Positions 28,573-38,354 are shown, counted from the first letter of the stretch. The stretch is DNA of 64,000 bases from Cyanobium usitatum str. Tous (GCF_963920485.1 NZ_OY986431.1:372001-436000); one strand, 5' to 3'. The notes: generated by a model from the letters alone, not told the origin. Numbers and translations: made by a program.

Positions 28573-29274
28573 TCACTCTTGAGGCCAATCGATTAAGCCC
28601 CAGCGCATGCCGAGCACGGCGGCATGGGTGCGGTCGCGGGCCTGGAGTTTGCTGCAGAGGGAGCGCAGGTGAGTTTTGGCTGTTTCTGCGCTGATGAAAA
28701 GCCGCTGGCCGATCTCCACATTGGTGTCGCCTTCGGCCACAAGGCTGAGCACCTGCCGTTCGCGTCCGGTTAGGGGTTCAAGGGGGCCACCATTGCCGGG
28801 GCCGCTGCGAAACAGCTCTTTCAGGCTGCGGTCTACATAGATCCCGCCACCGCTGATCGCATGCAGGGCGGCCATGGCACTGCCAAGCCCAAGGCGGGAC
28901 TCCACCAGTAAGCCGTCGCAGCCGGCCTCTATCGCTGCTTGGATCTCGCTCCGGCGATGCTCCTGGGTGATCAGCAGCAGGGTGTGCAGGTTGGGCCAGC
29001 GCTGCTTGATTTGCAGCAGCAAGGAAATGCCTGATCCCTGTTCCAGGGTGTCGCTGAGAAACACCATCGAGGGCTGGTACCGCTCCACCAGTTGCAGGCC
29101 GCTGGCCTCACAGGTGGCAGCACCCACTAGGTGCTCCTGGCCGATCAGCCCGCCCACAAACGAGCAGAGCAGGGCCCGGTTGCCGAGGCAGGCCACCAGG
29201 CGGGCATCTCGCAGCAGGTTGTTGATCCGGCTGGTGTTGCGGCGGATCTGCTCAAGCTTGGGCGTGAAGTCCAT
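28573..29274 (-). CDS. LuxR/NarL-type response regulator with atypical receiver
   Basis: 233 residues. The C-terminal LuxR-type HTH is clear (LTGRERQVLSLVAEGDTNVEIGQRLFISAETAKTHLRSL, residues about 165-205). Residues about 25-145 fold like a receiver. At the normal phospho-Asp position (PSMVFLSDTLEQGSG) the acceptor slot reads Ser with Asp one residue later, so conventional phosphorylation is doubtful. Target genes unknown. It is divergent from the original DUF1825 start at 29417. Confidence 0.8.
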   Translation of the reverse strand: MDFTPKLEQIRRNTSRINNLLRDARLVACLGNRALLCSFVGGLIGQEHLVGAATCEASGLQLVERYQPSMVFLSDTLEQGSGISLLLQIKQRWPNLHTLLLITQEHRRSEIQAAIEAGCDGLLVESRLGLGSAMAALHAISGGGIYVDRSLKELFRSGPGNGGPLEPLTGRERQVLSLVAEGDTNVEIGQRLFISAETAKTHLRSLCSKLQARDRTHAAVLGMRWGLIDWPQE

Positions 29275-29416
29275 CGGCGCTGAAGGCTGTGCTGGGGCCC
29301 TGCGATGGCGCCATCCTGGCCAGTCCCGCTCAATTCGCCAGGGGCAATACGCCTATCCGCACTCCCCAGGGGTGCCAGGCCTCACCAGAATTAGCGGTCG
29401 CTGCGCTGCCAAGGTT

Positions 29417-29461
29417 ATGGCGTTCTTTGAATCCGAAATCGTTCAGGGGGCAAAACTCTAG
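29417..29461 (+). pseudogene. 5' stub of the DUF1825 gene, cut by island insertion
   Basis: The first ten codons ([10 protein letters not shown]) match the start of the complete gene at 47423-47746, but the frame then diverges and stops after 14 residues (GAKL*). This is the original gene start, with its original promoter side, left behind when the 18-kb island entered. Confidence 0.88.
29423..29445. repeat. left attachment-site core (attL) of the 18-kb island
   Basis: A 23-bp stretch, from TTCTTTGAATCC to ATCGTTCA, is repeated exactly at 47429-47451. It covers codons 3-10 of the DUF1825 gene. An integrase gene starts about 40 bases inside. A short CGATGCAAC repeat lies inside both ends (29484-29492 and 47360-47368) and may be an integrase arm site. 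Confidence 0.85.
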
Positions 29462-29485
29462 TTGTAGCAGTTGTTCTTTTCAGCG

Positions 29486-31129
29486 ATGCAACCTACAATG
29501 CATCAAAGAACCCCAGTAGGTCTCAAATTGGACTTGCCTGAGAATGCAACGCCCGATCAGTTGCAGGTGTTGCGGGCGTACTTGAATCAGCAACAAAAAA
29601 TAGTCTCTTCTAAGGGGTATGGAACCAAAAATTACTACAAAGACAAGCATGAAATACTAGGGAGTAAATTAATAATATTTTTAAATAATCAAAAATTATC
29701 TGATATTTGGTACATGAGAATGCATGTCGGTGGAGAGCAGGTATATAAGCGGTTATCACTTAAAACTTCTGATAAAAAAATCGCCATAGAGCGAGCACTG
29801 GATCACTGGAGAAATCTAAAAAACCACATTGATGGAGGCGGGAATGTATTTGGTGAAAAAACAGAAAAAATCATAGATAACTATATTATTTTCCTGGGTG
29901 AGTTGGTAAGTACAAATCAAATCAAAAAGCATACTCTTCAATGCAAGGTAACAAGTCTAAAAAAACTCAAAGAATATCTAAGCAACTATGAGAAACCAAG
30001 TGATATTCCGCCAGAAATATTAGTAGATTATACGAAATGGAGAAGAACGCGGAATTGGACGAAATACCATAAAAACAATTCAAGACCTCCTTCAGATTTA
30101 ACTGTTAACTCAGAACTTCAAGATTTCAAAGGATTCTTTGATTGGTGTAGCAAGAATAAGATGATGACAAATAATATAATTTTCCCATGGATTAAGTATG
30201 ATCCTAAAAAGCATAAAGAAACAAGTCCGCCCTTTACACATGAAGATTATGGTTTGATTTTGAATAACTTATTGTCGTGGTTCGCAGATAGAGAACTTAA
30301 AAAGGCAAGAAGAAATAATTTTTACAGGGGTGTATTCATGTATTATTTTGAAATTCTTGCTCAGTCAGGAATGCGTCCGCATGAGTGCCTAAAACTAAGA
30401 TGGTCAGACATTGAGATGTTGCATGAATATGAAAAAGTTGAATATGAAATAATCCAAGATGATGAAGGAGTTCACTCTCTTAACGAAGATGAAATATTAA
30501 TTACCACCAAGAAGGGAATAGAAATCGTCCCCAAGACAGATAATTTGCCACCAAAAAGATACTTTACGACGAAAACTCTTGAAAATATAGAAGAATCTTT
30601 GGAAAAGCGAAGAAACTGGTTTGAAGTTGAATATATAGGTGCAAAAATTGAAATCAGTCCTGAAACAAAGACGGGGAGGAGAGTTTTTTATTGCCCTGCT
30701 GGTTTCGCATTGAAAAAACTTTGGGAATATTATCAAAGTCAGTCACCAATAAAACCAAAAAGAAGCGATTATATTTTCCAAAATGTTGGCACTACGCATT
30801 CCAAGGGTGTCAATCATGTTGGTAACCCACTGAACGATACATTCTTAAGGAGACTTTGGTACGAATTCCGTGATTTTCTTGTGAGCAAAGAAATTAATTT
30901 AAACCCAGAATATACACTCTATTCGTGTAGATCATTTTTTATCAACTTGAATTTAGAAGCAGGCAACAAACCGCATCAAGTTGCTAAAATGGTTGGGCAT
31001 TCAGTTGCCACTCAGGCAAAACATTATGAAGCAATGGAGGTACAGAAACTTGCCACTAGGTTCTCAAAAATTACTTCTGGGCAGATTAGTCAATCAAAAC
31101 TTGATTTTAGATATGTGGATGAGAAATAA
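29486..31129 (+). CDS. int: tyrosine-type site-specific integrase
   Basis: 547 residues from the ATG at 29486 (a TTG at 29471 is possible). The catalytic domain shows AQSGMRPHECLKLRW (first Arg), YTLYSCRSFF (second Arg, with Tyr where most enzymes have His), KMVGHS and the nucleophile region KHYEAMEV. The N-terminal 250 residues contain a helical core-binding domain. Very AT-rich compared with the flanking chromosome. It sits immediately inside attL, so it most likely integrates and excises the 29.42-47.45 kb island. Confidence 0.9.
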   Translation: MQPTMHQRTPVGLKLDLPENATPDQLQVLRAYLNQQQKIVSSKGYGTKNYYKDKHEILGSKLIIFLNNQKLSDIWYMRMHVGGEQVYKRLSLKTSDKKIAIERALDHWRNLKNHIDGGGNVFGEKTEKIIDNYIIFLGELVSTNQIKKHTLQCKVTSLKKLKEYLSNYEKPSDIPPEILVDYTKWRRTRNWTKYHKNNSRPPSDLTVNSELQDFKGFFDWCSKNKMMTNNIIFPWIKYDPKKHKETSPPFTHEDYGLILNNLLSWFADRELKKARRNNFYRGVFMYYFEILAQSGMRPHECLKLRWSDIEMLHEYEKVEYEIIQDDEGVHSLNEDEILITTKKGIEIVPKTDNLPPKRYFTTKTLENIEESLEKRRNWFEVEYIGAKIEISPETKTGRRVFYCPAGFALKKLWEYYQSQSPIKPKRSDYIFQNVGTTHSKGVNHVGNPLNDTFLRRLWYEFRDFLVSKEINLNPEYTLYSCRSFFINLNLEAGNKPHQVAKMVGHSVATQAKHYEAMEVQKLATRFSKITSGQISQSKLDFRYVDEK

Positions 31130-31303
31130 TCGTGGGGTTCTGCGCGATGTCACCTTGTCACCTGCGGATTCGTGGTATCCGATGCTAGCGTCTTGACCAT
31201 AGGGATCAAAGCGCCTAAAATTGAATCGTGAAAATACGAATTCAAATAACCAATGAGCACACTACGGTGACTTTCAGGAAAGTTGTCACTCCTGGGCTGC
31301 CAC

Positions 31304-32511
31304 TCAGGCCGCCTCAATCAATGGTAACTCCAAGGGCAGTTCGTGCTCTTCTGTTGGCTTGTTTATCCACACTTCTGCCGGCTGACTCCAGCAGCGGGTG
31401 GCACCGCTCCAGCGCGTTGGATTGGCCTGACGGGCGGCCTCGTAGACCTCGGCTCGCTGCTGGCAAATTGCCGCGGCGGATCCACTGTGGCGCTGGTGGG
31501 GCGTCACGAATTTGATCGCGCTGTGGTGGTGCCGGTGGTTGTACCAATCCACAAATGCCGCCACCCACTCGCAGGCCTCCTCTTTGTTGGCGAATGGCCG
31601 GCTGGGGTAGTCGGGGCGGTATTTGATCGTACGGAAAAGGGATTCCGAGTACGGGTTGTCGTTGGAGACCCTTGGCCGGGAGAAGGATCTGAGCACGCCC
31701 ATCTCCTCGAGCCGTGATTCCAGCGTGGCCCCACGCATTGCATTGCCGTTGTCGGCGTGGAGTATTAGGGGCTGCTGCTGGCACTGGCGGCTGCCAAAGC
31801 CGCTGGGGCGGTGGTAGCGCTCCTTGAGGCAGGCCCGCTGCACCAGATCCGCTGCGATCTGAGCCGACTCCACCTCGGCCACATTGCCCGGTGTCAACTA
31901 CATAGGCAACGCGCCCGCCTACCTAATTGTCGCCGTGCAGCCACATCCCAGGCCACCACTTTGCGGCTCCAGACATCGACCACCAGATAGAGGTACAGCC
32001 ACACACCCCGCACCGTGGTCGGCAGGAAGCTGATGTCCCAGCTCCACACCTGGTTCGGGCCATCCGCCCTGAGGCGCGGCACCGAGCGCGGCTCCTGCGG
32101 CAGCCGGGCCCGCCCGCGGCGGTGGCACTGACCCGCCTGGTGCAGCACCCGATAGAAGCTGCTCTCTGAACCAATAAAGAGCTTTTGATCGGCCAGTGCC
32201 GGCACGATCTGCCCTGGCGGCAGCGCGGCGTACTCCGGCTGGTTGCAGGTCAACAGGATCCGCTGGCGCTCTTCCTCGCTCAGCCGGTGTCCTACCAGGC
32301 GAGCACTGCCTTTACGGCGATCCACGCCGTCCCCATCACCTATCAAAGCCTTCCTCCAGCGTTTGAGGGTGCGCAGGCAGATGCCGATCACACCGCAGGC
32401 CCTCACCAGGCCAGCGCCCGCAGCATTGGCCTCGCCAATCAGCTCGATCACCTTCCGCCGGTGCAAGGCACTGGTCAGCCTTCCGCGTCCTCCGAACAGA
32501 AGGCATCCCAC
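31304..32511 (-). pseudogene. IS3-type transposase orfB, broken by a 62-bp insertion
   Basis: Encodes the DDE integrase-fold transposase. Two open pieces (32511-31894 and 31897-31304) match orfB of copy 2. The first contains [12 protein letters not shown] with the first catalytic Asp, the second [11 protein letters not shown] and [12 protein letters not shown] with the other acidic residues. The break lies within WDVAEVE. The A-tract at the orfA/orfB junction here has seven A instead of six, which also spoils the normal frameshift. Confidence 0.85.
31883..31944. repeat. 57-bp insertion with 5-bp flanking duplication inside IS copy 1
   Basis: Compared with copy 2, 62 extra bases are present; GCCAC occurs just before (31878-31882) and at the end (31940-31944), as a target duplication would. 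The 57 bases between contain TAGGC-N9-GCCTA but no clear terminal inverted repeats and no gene. Confidence 0.6.
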
Positions 32512-32644
32512 TTTTTTTGCAGCACCAGCAAAGCCGCCATTTCCGCCATGGCCTTCTCCTTGCGCTGCAACTCCTTTCTGAGGGCCTTGATCTCCCGCTG
32601 GTCCTGGGCGCGGAGCTTCTCGAGCTCCTTCTGTTCGGCCATCG

Positions 32645-32980
32645 TCAGCACCGGCTTGGCGTTGGCATCCTGGGCGGCCTGCCGCCAGCGCTCACCTGCT
32701 CCGGGAACAGGCCCCGCTCGCGGCAGTAGGCGCTGAGCTCGGCGGCATTGAGCCCGGCGCTCTCCAGCACCACCGTGAACTTGTCGGCAGCGCTCCAGCC
32801 CTCTGGTTCCTTCTCGGATGCCGGCACCACCTCTCCCTGCAACCGCCAGGCCTTTCTCCAGTTGTAGAGGGTGGCGACGTGGATGCCCAGCTCTTCTGAA
32901 ATCCGGGTCACGCTCTGCCTGTGGGGCGGGTGCATCCGTCTCCTCACATCAGCCTTAACGGCCTCGCTGTAACGACGCAT
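32645..32980 (-). pseudogene. IS3-type orfA with a 1-base deletion
   Basis: Begins MRRYSEAVKADVRRRMHPPHR and carries the helix-turn-helix (ARISEELGIHVATLYNWRK type) that binds the IS ends. After FPEQV the frame is lost because copy 1 reads CGCTCACCTG where copy 2 has CGCTCCACCTG. A functional orfA or orfAB product is therefore not expected from this copy. Confidence 0.85.
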
Positions 32981-33051
32981 TGGTCATGCCCTCAAGCCCC
33001 CGGATGGATGGATCAAAGGGGTGACATCTTTACTGAAACCGGGGGGGCCGG

Positions 33052-34281
33052 GTGGCTGATGTATTGCAGCCAGAAGCTTTCTATTTAGGTGCCCATCGGG
33101 AGATCTATCGCACCGCCTTGATGCTTCATAGCCAAGGCAAACCCACCGACCTCACAGCGATGGGGGCTTGGCTTGCAGATACTGGCCAATTGGAAAAAGT
33201 TGGCGGTAGCAGTCGTTTAAGCGAATTGGTGGAGCGCACCCTCAGCACTGCCTCGATCGATGAGGTGGCGAAATTAGTGATGGATAAATATTTGCGGCGC
33301 CAACTTATTCGTTCAGGTAATCAAGTAATCCGCTTGGGGTTTGATCAAAGCAAGCCGATGGATCAAGTGCTGGATGAGGCGGAACAAGAAATTTTTGCCA
33401 TCAGCCAAGCGAAACCAAGTATTGGTCTTACCCCCACCGCTGAAATTCTCACCCGCACTTTTGAAGAAATTGAAACCCGTTCCCTTGGTACTGCGGTAGC
33501 CGGTATTCCGGTGAATTTCTACGACCTTGATGCCATGACTCAAGGTTTACAGCGGGCAGATTTAATTATTGTTGCTGGCCGCCCTGCCATGGGTAAAACA
33601 TCGATTGTTTTAAATATGGCAAAAAATGTAGCTCAATTGCACAACTTACCGGTTTGTGTATTCAGCTTGGAGATGAGCAAAGAACAACTCACCTACAGAT
33701 TGTTGTCTATGGAGGTTGGTATCGAAAGCGGGCGGCTGCGCACCGGCAGGCTTCATCAAGATGAATGGCCCCTGCTGGGGCAGGGCATCAGTAATCTTGG
33801 CAGATTACCTTTATTTATAGACGACAAACCGAATTCCAGCGTATTAGAAATGCGTTCGCTTTGCCGGCGCTTAATGGCAGAGCACGGCCGAGAATTGGGT
33901 TTAATTGTGATTGATTACTTGCAACTAATGGAAGGTTCGGGATCAGAAAATCGAGTGCAAGAAATATCAAGAATCACAAGGGGCTTAAAAGGAATGGCAC
34001 GGGAATTAAACGTGCCAGTGATTGCCCTATCCCTGTTGAGCCGTGGGGTTGAAGCGCGCACCAATAAAAGGCCTATGCTTAGCGATCTGAGGGAATCGGG
34101 CTCAATTGAGCAGGACGCTGATCTGGTGTTGATGATCTACCGCGACGAGTACTACAACCCTGAAACCCCCGACCGAGGAATCACCGAAGTGATCGTGACT
34201 AAGCACCGAAACGGTCCCGTTGGCACCGTGAAGCTGCTATTTGAGCCGCAGTTCACTCGTTTCCGAAACCTGGCCGCCTAG
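33052..34281 (+). pseudogene. dnaB: replicative DNA helicase DnaB, 5'-truncated by IS copy 1
   Basis: 409 residues remain, beginning VADVLQPEAFYLGAHREIYR inside the N-terminal domain; about 50-60 residues and the start are missing at the IS border. The helicase domain has Walker A GRPAMGKTS and Walker B LIVIDYLQLM, but the conserved Gln of the ALSQLSRG motif is Leu here (ALSLLSRG). DnaB is essential, so an intact copy must exist elsewhere; this looks like a decaying duplicate. An in-frame ATG at 33121 could still allow a shortened protein. Confidence 0.88.
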
Positions 34282-34294
34282 GGAATCAATCGAT

Positions 34295-34504
34295 ATGTGG
34301 ATTGGTCGTATTTTGCTTCTAGGCGTGGGCTCGTCCTACATCTGCCGTTGGGTGCTCAAACCACAACGGCATCGCAACTACGTTGCTGGATGGCTGAAAG
34401 CTCTTCGCAAAACCACCGGTTGGCTGCCGCGTGGTCGTGGCAAGGTGAGGCGATTCGGGATCCGCATGTTTCGCTCCACACTCAGTCCAAGCAACCGTCA
34501 ATAG
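34295..34504 (+). CDS. small basic hypothetical protein
   Basis: 69 residues with a hydrophobic N-terminus (MWIGRILLLGVGSSYICRWVL) and an Arg/Lys-rich remainder (GWLPRGRGKVRRFGIRM). It follows the truncated dnaB by 13 bases. No recognised family; could be a short membrane-anchored protein or a fortuitous frame. Confidence 0.35.
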   Translation: MWIGRILLLGVGSSYICRWVLKPQRHRNYVAGWLKALRKTTGWLPRGRGKVRRFGIRMFRSTLSPSNRQ

Positions 34505-34510
34505 CCAGGT

Positions 34511-35419
34511 TTAATTAGGGAAAAGCACCTGCCATTGCGTTCGAATTGTCCAGTCACCAAGTAACTCCTCACCAGCAAACTGCGGCTTCACAGCGTTGTA
34601 GTAGCCCTCCAAAGACACCTGCATCGGCTGCCCTCCCAACCGAAAGGAATACCCCAACCCACCACCAACAGGCACAATCCAGCCTTTGCCCTCTGGTTGA
34701 GTCCAATCAGAGGTAATGATTGGGGAGGAGATTAAATACCAGCTGCGGTTGAGCTGATAACGCAATAGTCCTCGCACCACCAAAGTATTAACGTCGTCTC
34801 GCTCTGGGTCTCCCGCGAAGGACCAGATGTTGCGCATCCGAGCACCAACAATCCATGGGCCGCGATGATAGAAAGCCAGGAAGGCTGGACCTGCAGACAC
34901 CTTTCCGCTATCAACCGTGCCATCACCTGTAGGGAAGACGATCGACGCACCAAGCCCAACTGTCCAGTCTGAACCGAGGTTGGGAACAAGAAAAGCTGTG
35001 GGACTGACATCTGAGAGGCCAGCCTGATTCTTTTGATCGAAACCCAAAACTGCTGGAAGCCCAGCAGGGGAAACACCAAGCACAGGATCGGCTTGGGGCA
35101 AAGAAACAAAGCGAAAGATCGTTCGCGTTAGCACTGTCCAGTCATCATTGATCCGAAATGGAACAACAGGCTGCAATTTGAAGATTTGAAGCGACCTGTC
35201 CTGACTTGCGGAGGGGTCAATCGATCGCGGAGCCCATTGCGTATTCGGGACAACATCCCATTCTGCCCAAAGACGGGTGTATGACGTAATCGGATTAGGC
35301 CGGGCCTTTACTGAAAACGGAACAGACTCAAGGCAAAGGATCCCTAAACCACAGGCAAAAAAACGGAATAGTGCATGGGACTTGCGTCGACAAAGCAAAG
35401 TGGTAAAGGGTGACATCAC
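34511..35419 (-). CDS. outer-membrane beta-barrel protein, transporter-like
   Basis: 302 residues. Signal-like N-terminus (ALFRFFACGLGILCLESVPFSVKA), then alternating beta strands with aromatic girdles (DWTVGLGASIVFPTGDG, GGGLGYSFRLGGQPMQVSLEGYYNAV) and a C-terminal strand WQVLFPN. It resembles the group annotated as outer-membrane transporter or phenol-degradation MetA-pathway-like. Part of the cassette between the dnaB and mnmG fragments. Function not established. Confidence 0.6.
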   Translation of the reverse strand: MMSPFTTLLCRRKSHALFRFFACGLGILCLESVPFSVKARPNPITSYTRLWAEWDVVPNTQWAPRSIDPSASQDRSLQIFKLQPVVPFRINDDWTVLTRTIFRFVSLPQADPVLGVSPAGLPAVLGFDQKNQAGLSDVSPTAFLVPNLGSDWTVGLGASIVFPTGDGTVDSGKVSAGPAFLAFYHRGPWIVGARMRNIWSFAGDPERDDVNTLVVRGLLRYQLNRSWYLISSPIITSDWTQPEGKGWIVPVGGGLGYSFRLGGQPMQVSLEGYYNAVKPQFAGEELLGDWTIRTQWQVLFPN

Positions 35420-35524
35420 TTATGCAAACAGATCATGGGAAGAAAATAATTCTACAAAGTAAACTAAGAAAAATATTCCCAACACATCGCAAAACCAAAG
35501 AAAGGAGAATAGGCAAGTCATGAC

Positions 35525-36538
35525 CTAAAACTCATGATCGGCATGCCGCCTATTCGATAACGTTTGGCTTGGCATTTCAAAAAATTCTTGCTTGTAATAT
35601 CGCGCGAAGTGGGAACGGCCTACAAACCCGAAATGGGAAGCTGTATCTGAGACACTACGGATATTATTCTCGATGCAAAATTCAATATTCATCAAAGCAT
35701 GCCTAACTTGATGCAGTCGAACTGATCTAACAACCTGAAGAGGAGACATTTTAAATTTTTCCTTACAGCCATTGAATACAGACGTCCGAGACTGATGCAG
35801 CAATGAACACAAATCCTGTATTTCAAATGGCTTTGTGGGCGATGAACTCGTCAAAGCCAAAACCTGCAGTGCAGCCTCATGACGGTCGCATCTATCAATA
35901 GAAACACCCAACTTTCGATCATCGGGACTAATAAAACACTCAATCAGGGCTGATAATATTTCATCCTCAACAAACGCTGGAGACAAAACAAGTGAAGGCA
36001 GATTTGACCACAATTGACTCAAGTATAAAATCAGACCATAAGGCACGTTACTGCTAGACAAAATATTGAATTTATTCAATATATCCTGGACATTGTTAGC
36101 ACTATATTCAGACAACTTGGCCATCAGAAAAAGCTCAGGAATGATAATTGAGCAGAAACGACAACCAGTACTGAGTTGCAAATCAAGATCTTTTAGTTCT
36201 TTGTTAAAGCCAAAAATTGCCGGTCTAGCAATAGTGACACCTTGAGCCATAACATTGTCGCGAGAGGGGTCATCCGACAAATTGACCGAAAAATGGTATT
36301 TTCCGGCCTTTCTATCAGCATAAAAAACCACCTTTTTATTCAACTCAATCAGAACCAATCTAAGATTGGGTAAGGGAAGTATCTGAACAGTCCCTTCAAT
36401 GGGACCATTTTCAAGGGAGAGAACAGACGAGCCAATGAATTGCCTATTCAACATAGCTGCCATATCAACAGTACTTTTTATCTCAAATCGCAGATGAGAA
36501 TACAAATAAACATGCCAATATATTTTCAATAATAGCAT
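35525..36538 (-). CDS. AraC-family transcriptional regulator
   Basis: 337 residues. The C-terminal ~100 residues hold two helix-turn-helix units (LCSLLHQSRTSVFNGCKEKFKMSP and NNIRSVSDTASHFGFVGRSHFARYYKQEF), the AraC DNA-binding domain. The N-terminal part is a ligand or dimer domain without a named match. The start is uncertain; MAAMLNRQF about 75 bases downstream is possible. A copy of the 18-bp motif shared with the pilin-like genes lies just upstream (36564-36581), suggesting autoregulation. AT-rich. Confidence 0.8.
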   Translation of the reverse strand: MLLLKIYWHVYLYSHLRFEIKSTVDMAAMLNRQFIGSSVLSLENGPIEGTVQILPLPNLRLVLIELNKKVVFYADRKAGKYHFSVNLSDDPSRDNVMAQGVTIARPAIFGFNKELKDLDLQLSTGCRFCSIIIPELFLMAKLSEYSANNVQDILNKFNILSSSNVPYGLILYLSQLWSNLPSLVLSPAFVEDEILSALIECFISPDDRKLGVSIDRCDRHEAALQVLALTSSSPTKPFEIQDLCSLLHQSRTSVFNGCKEKFKMSPLQVVRSVRLHQVRHALMNIEFCIENNIRSVSDTASHFGFVGRSHFARYYKQEFFEMPSQTLSNRRHADHEF

Positions 36539-36563
36539 GCAGAAAAGGCATATGTTGGAGTCA

Positions 36564-36581
36564 ATGAGCCCATTTGTTCAC
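36564..36581. promoter_or_regulatory. 18-bp motif upstream of the AraC gene (inverted copy)
   Basis: Reads, on the minus strand, GTGAACAAATGGGCTCAT, 17 of 18 bases identical to the copy at 38979-38996. It lies 26 bases before the AraC start. Candidate AraC binding site. Confidence 0.6.
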
Positions 36582-36700
36582 GATATGGACCATGGATTCC
36601 GTGTAAAAACCCAACCACATCAAGCGCAAATTCAAGTGGGCTTCTGATCCACCCAATTACAGAAGGAAGAAATGGAGCTATTCCTATTTAAATCGCAAAA

Positions 36701-37225
36701 TCAATTATCGGACAAAAGGATGCTCTTCACCTTAGTAAGCAATACAGCAAGTTCTTCATCAGACAAAAGACCCTCTTCATGCAAGAGTTGAGCTAATTCA
36801 ATCTTTTTAGAGACAATAGAAATTGCATACGCTTGATCACAGTTCCTAGAATTCTTAGTGCCAAATGGAACAGTCAAAACTGCGCCGAAAGCATAACCGT
36901 TGCCATTACCAGAATATCCACTGATAAGCTCATTTTTCTCAATCTCGTCTACACGCTCAGATAAGCCACTAAAGAAATTCATCGTAGTAGGTGTTCCATC
37001 CTGACTTACGCAGCGAGTACCATCAGGTAAATCAACCTCAAATCGAGGACCAACTGGTTGCTGAAAGGACAACCCCGCTAGATCACGTAAGGGAAGATTA
37101 TCTAACGGCTCGATCGTACTTTGCGCATACGCAGAATACGTTGATAGCAAGAGCGCGTTAAGACAGTTAATTGCGAAGAAGAACTTGAAACTTTTCCTTT
37201 TGGACTTTCCATAATGCAAATCCAT
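36701..37225 (-). CDS. exported protein of the pilin-like cassette
   Basis: 174 residues. Basic N-terminus plus hydrophobic core (FKFFFAINCLNALLLSTYSAYAQS) make a signal peptide. The mature part contains two Cys (GTRCVSQ and RNCDQAY), a Gly/Asn-rich loop (SGYSGNGNGYAFGAV) and a C-terminal helix (LAQLLHEEGLLSDEELAVLL) like a short oligomerisation segment. Not recognised. Its 5' end overlaps the chaperone-like frame by 124 bases, so both belong to one transcript. Confidence 0.6.
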   Translation of the reverse strand: MDLHYGKSKRKSFKFFFAINCLNALLLSTYSAYAQSTIEPLDNLPLRDLAGLSFQQPVGPRFEVDLPDGTRCVSQDGTPTTMNFFSGLSERVDEIEKNELISGYSGNGNGYAFGAVLTVPFGTKNSRNCDQAYAISIVSKKIELAQLLHEEGLLSDEELAVLLTKVKSILLSDN

Positions 37226-37509
37226 AATGGGCCAGCCTTAAGAGTGGATGTTGAAATACTTAAAAGAACACGTTTTGCCTTGCTATCTCGCAAGAATAGT
37301 TCTCTTGGACTAACACGAACACCTTCAATTTTTTCACCCGGAACGTTGCCTTTTGCATTGTAAAAAGCGTCAACTAAATACTGGCCAGGTTTGGAATCAA
37401 CCAGAAAAGCCTGAGTACGTACAACAACGCGGGAACCAAGGCCAGGTGAAATCACCTTATTGTTTGGATTGAGTCCTAATGCGGCTGCAAGGAGAAAAGA
37501 GGTAATCAT
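37102..37509 (-). CDS. truncated pilus-chaperone-like protein
   Basis: 135 residues. Residues about 25-95 resemble the N-terminal immunoglobulin-like domain of periplasmic fimbrial chaperones: a strand with GQYLVDAFYNAKG, then the VSPRELFLRDSKAKRVLLSIS block, which corresponds to the conserved SPxxxxLxPGxxQxVR segment. The second domain is missing and the last ~40 residues overlap the next gene in another frame. Either a one-domain relative or a frame-shifted remnant. Confidence 0.45.
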   Translation of the reverse strand: MITSFLLAAALGLNPNNKVISPGLGSRVVVRTQAFLVDSKPGQYLVDAFYNAKGNVPGEKIEGVRVSPRELFLRDSKAKRVLLSISTSTLKAGPLWICIMESPKGKVSSSSSQLTVLTRSCYQRILRMRKVRSSR

Positions 37510-37628
37510 TTAATAGCGAGATAGATGATTGACGAAGAAATTAAGGGTCGCCACGAGCCCCCCAGAACAGAACAAATAGGAAAAATGAGTGATTGATAAG
37601 CCGATTAATAGGCAATAATGTATCATCA

Positions 37629-38192
37629 CTATGGTTCCAAACAGGTGAGGACAACCTGAAAGCGATATTCATCATTTGGGAACGAATTACTTAAATTGGC
37701 GCTGACAGTTAATTTGACACCATAGGGAAGACCAGACACATAGCCGTTACTTCTGAGATCAGATGGCTGCAATATCGTAGAGACCGGTGAATTTGAATAT
37801 GAACTTGACGTTTTGGACTTTATATACCGATTTGTGCTATCTGAACGAATCCAAATACCACGGAAGCTGATACCACTTGGCGCTAGAAGCGTATTCAAAC
37901 TAACATTTATACGTGGTACTTGATTGGAGGATATCAGTAATGATTCACTGGTACCTAACATGATTCCAGTACTCCCACTACGCGTATAATCCATCGAAAC
38001 AAGATCGCTACCACCGGAGAATGAACAAGTGAAAGGCACCGTGGCGTTGAAAGTCGTAGTATTTTGAATACTTGCTTGTGCAAAGCGAGGGGTAAAAAAT
38101 AGTGAGGCGCAAACCAGGCATAAAAAAGCTGAATGCACTACATGCAAACCAGTGATAGATGAAAATGGTTTAAGGGAATTAACTTGCATCAA
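37629..38192 (-). CDS. secreted pilin-like (spore-coat-U-like) protein
   Basis: 187 residues with a signal peptide (VVHSAFLCLVCASLFFTPRFAQA). The mature start TTTFNATVPFTCSFSGG matches the TTFTGTVPGSCTY start of the protein at 38355-38828, and both end in a YxxxVVLT strand. Two Cys residues (FTCSF, LTCLEP) are placed to form the disulfide typical of chaperone-usher pilins and SCPU proteins. Membership in that class is inferred from pattern only. Confidence 0.6.
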   Translation of the reverse strand: MMQVNSLKPFSSITGLHVVHSAFLCLVCASLFFTPRFAQASIQNTTTFNATVPFTCSFSGGSDLVSMDYTRSGSTGIMLGTSESLLISSNQVPRINVSLNTLLAPSGISFRGIWIRSDSTNRYIKSKTSSSYSNSPVSTILQPSDLRSNGYVSGLPYGVKLTVSANLSNSFPNDEYRFQVVLTCLEP

Positions 38193-38354
38193 GAGACGAC
38201 TTAGACCAAAAACTTATAAAGTCATAAACAAATCAAATGACTGACGCTTGAGCCAAAAAGAAACTGAAGCCCTTGCATCCAAAGGCTTCAGTTTCATCGC
38301 AATACTTTTACTAGATTGACAAAAGCATTGGAGAATTTCTAACGGCTAGACTTA

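Larger units (their letters stand above)
31272..33038 (-). mobile_element. IS3-family element, copy 1 (inactivated)
   Basis: Closely related to copy 2 at 39850-41555. Ends are TTTCAGGAAAGTTGTCAC (31272-31289) and its inverse with two changes (33021-33038). It is 61 bases longer than copy 2, explained by a 62-bp insertion in orfB and a 1-base deletion in orfA. It cuts off the 5' end of dnaB at its right border. No target duplication found. Confidence 0.9.
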
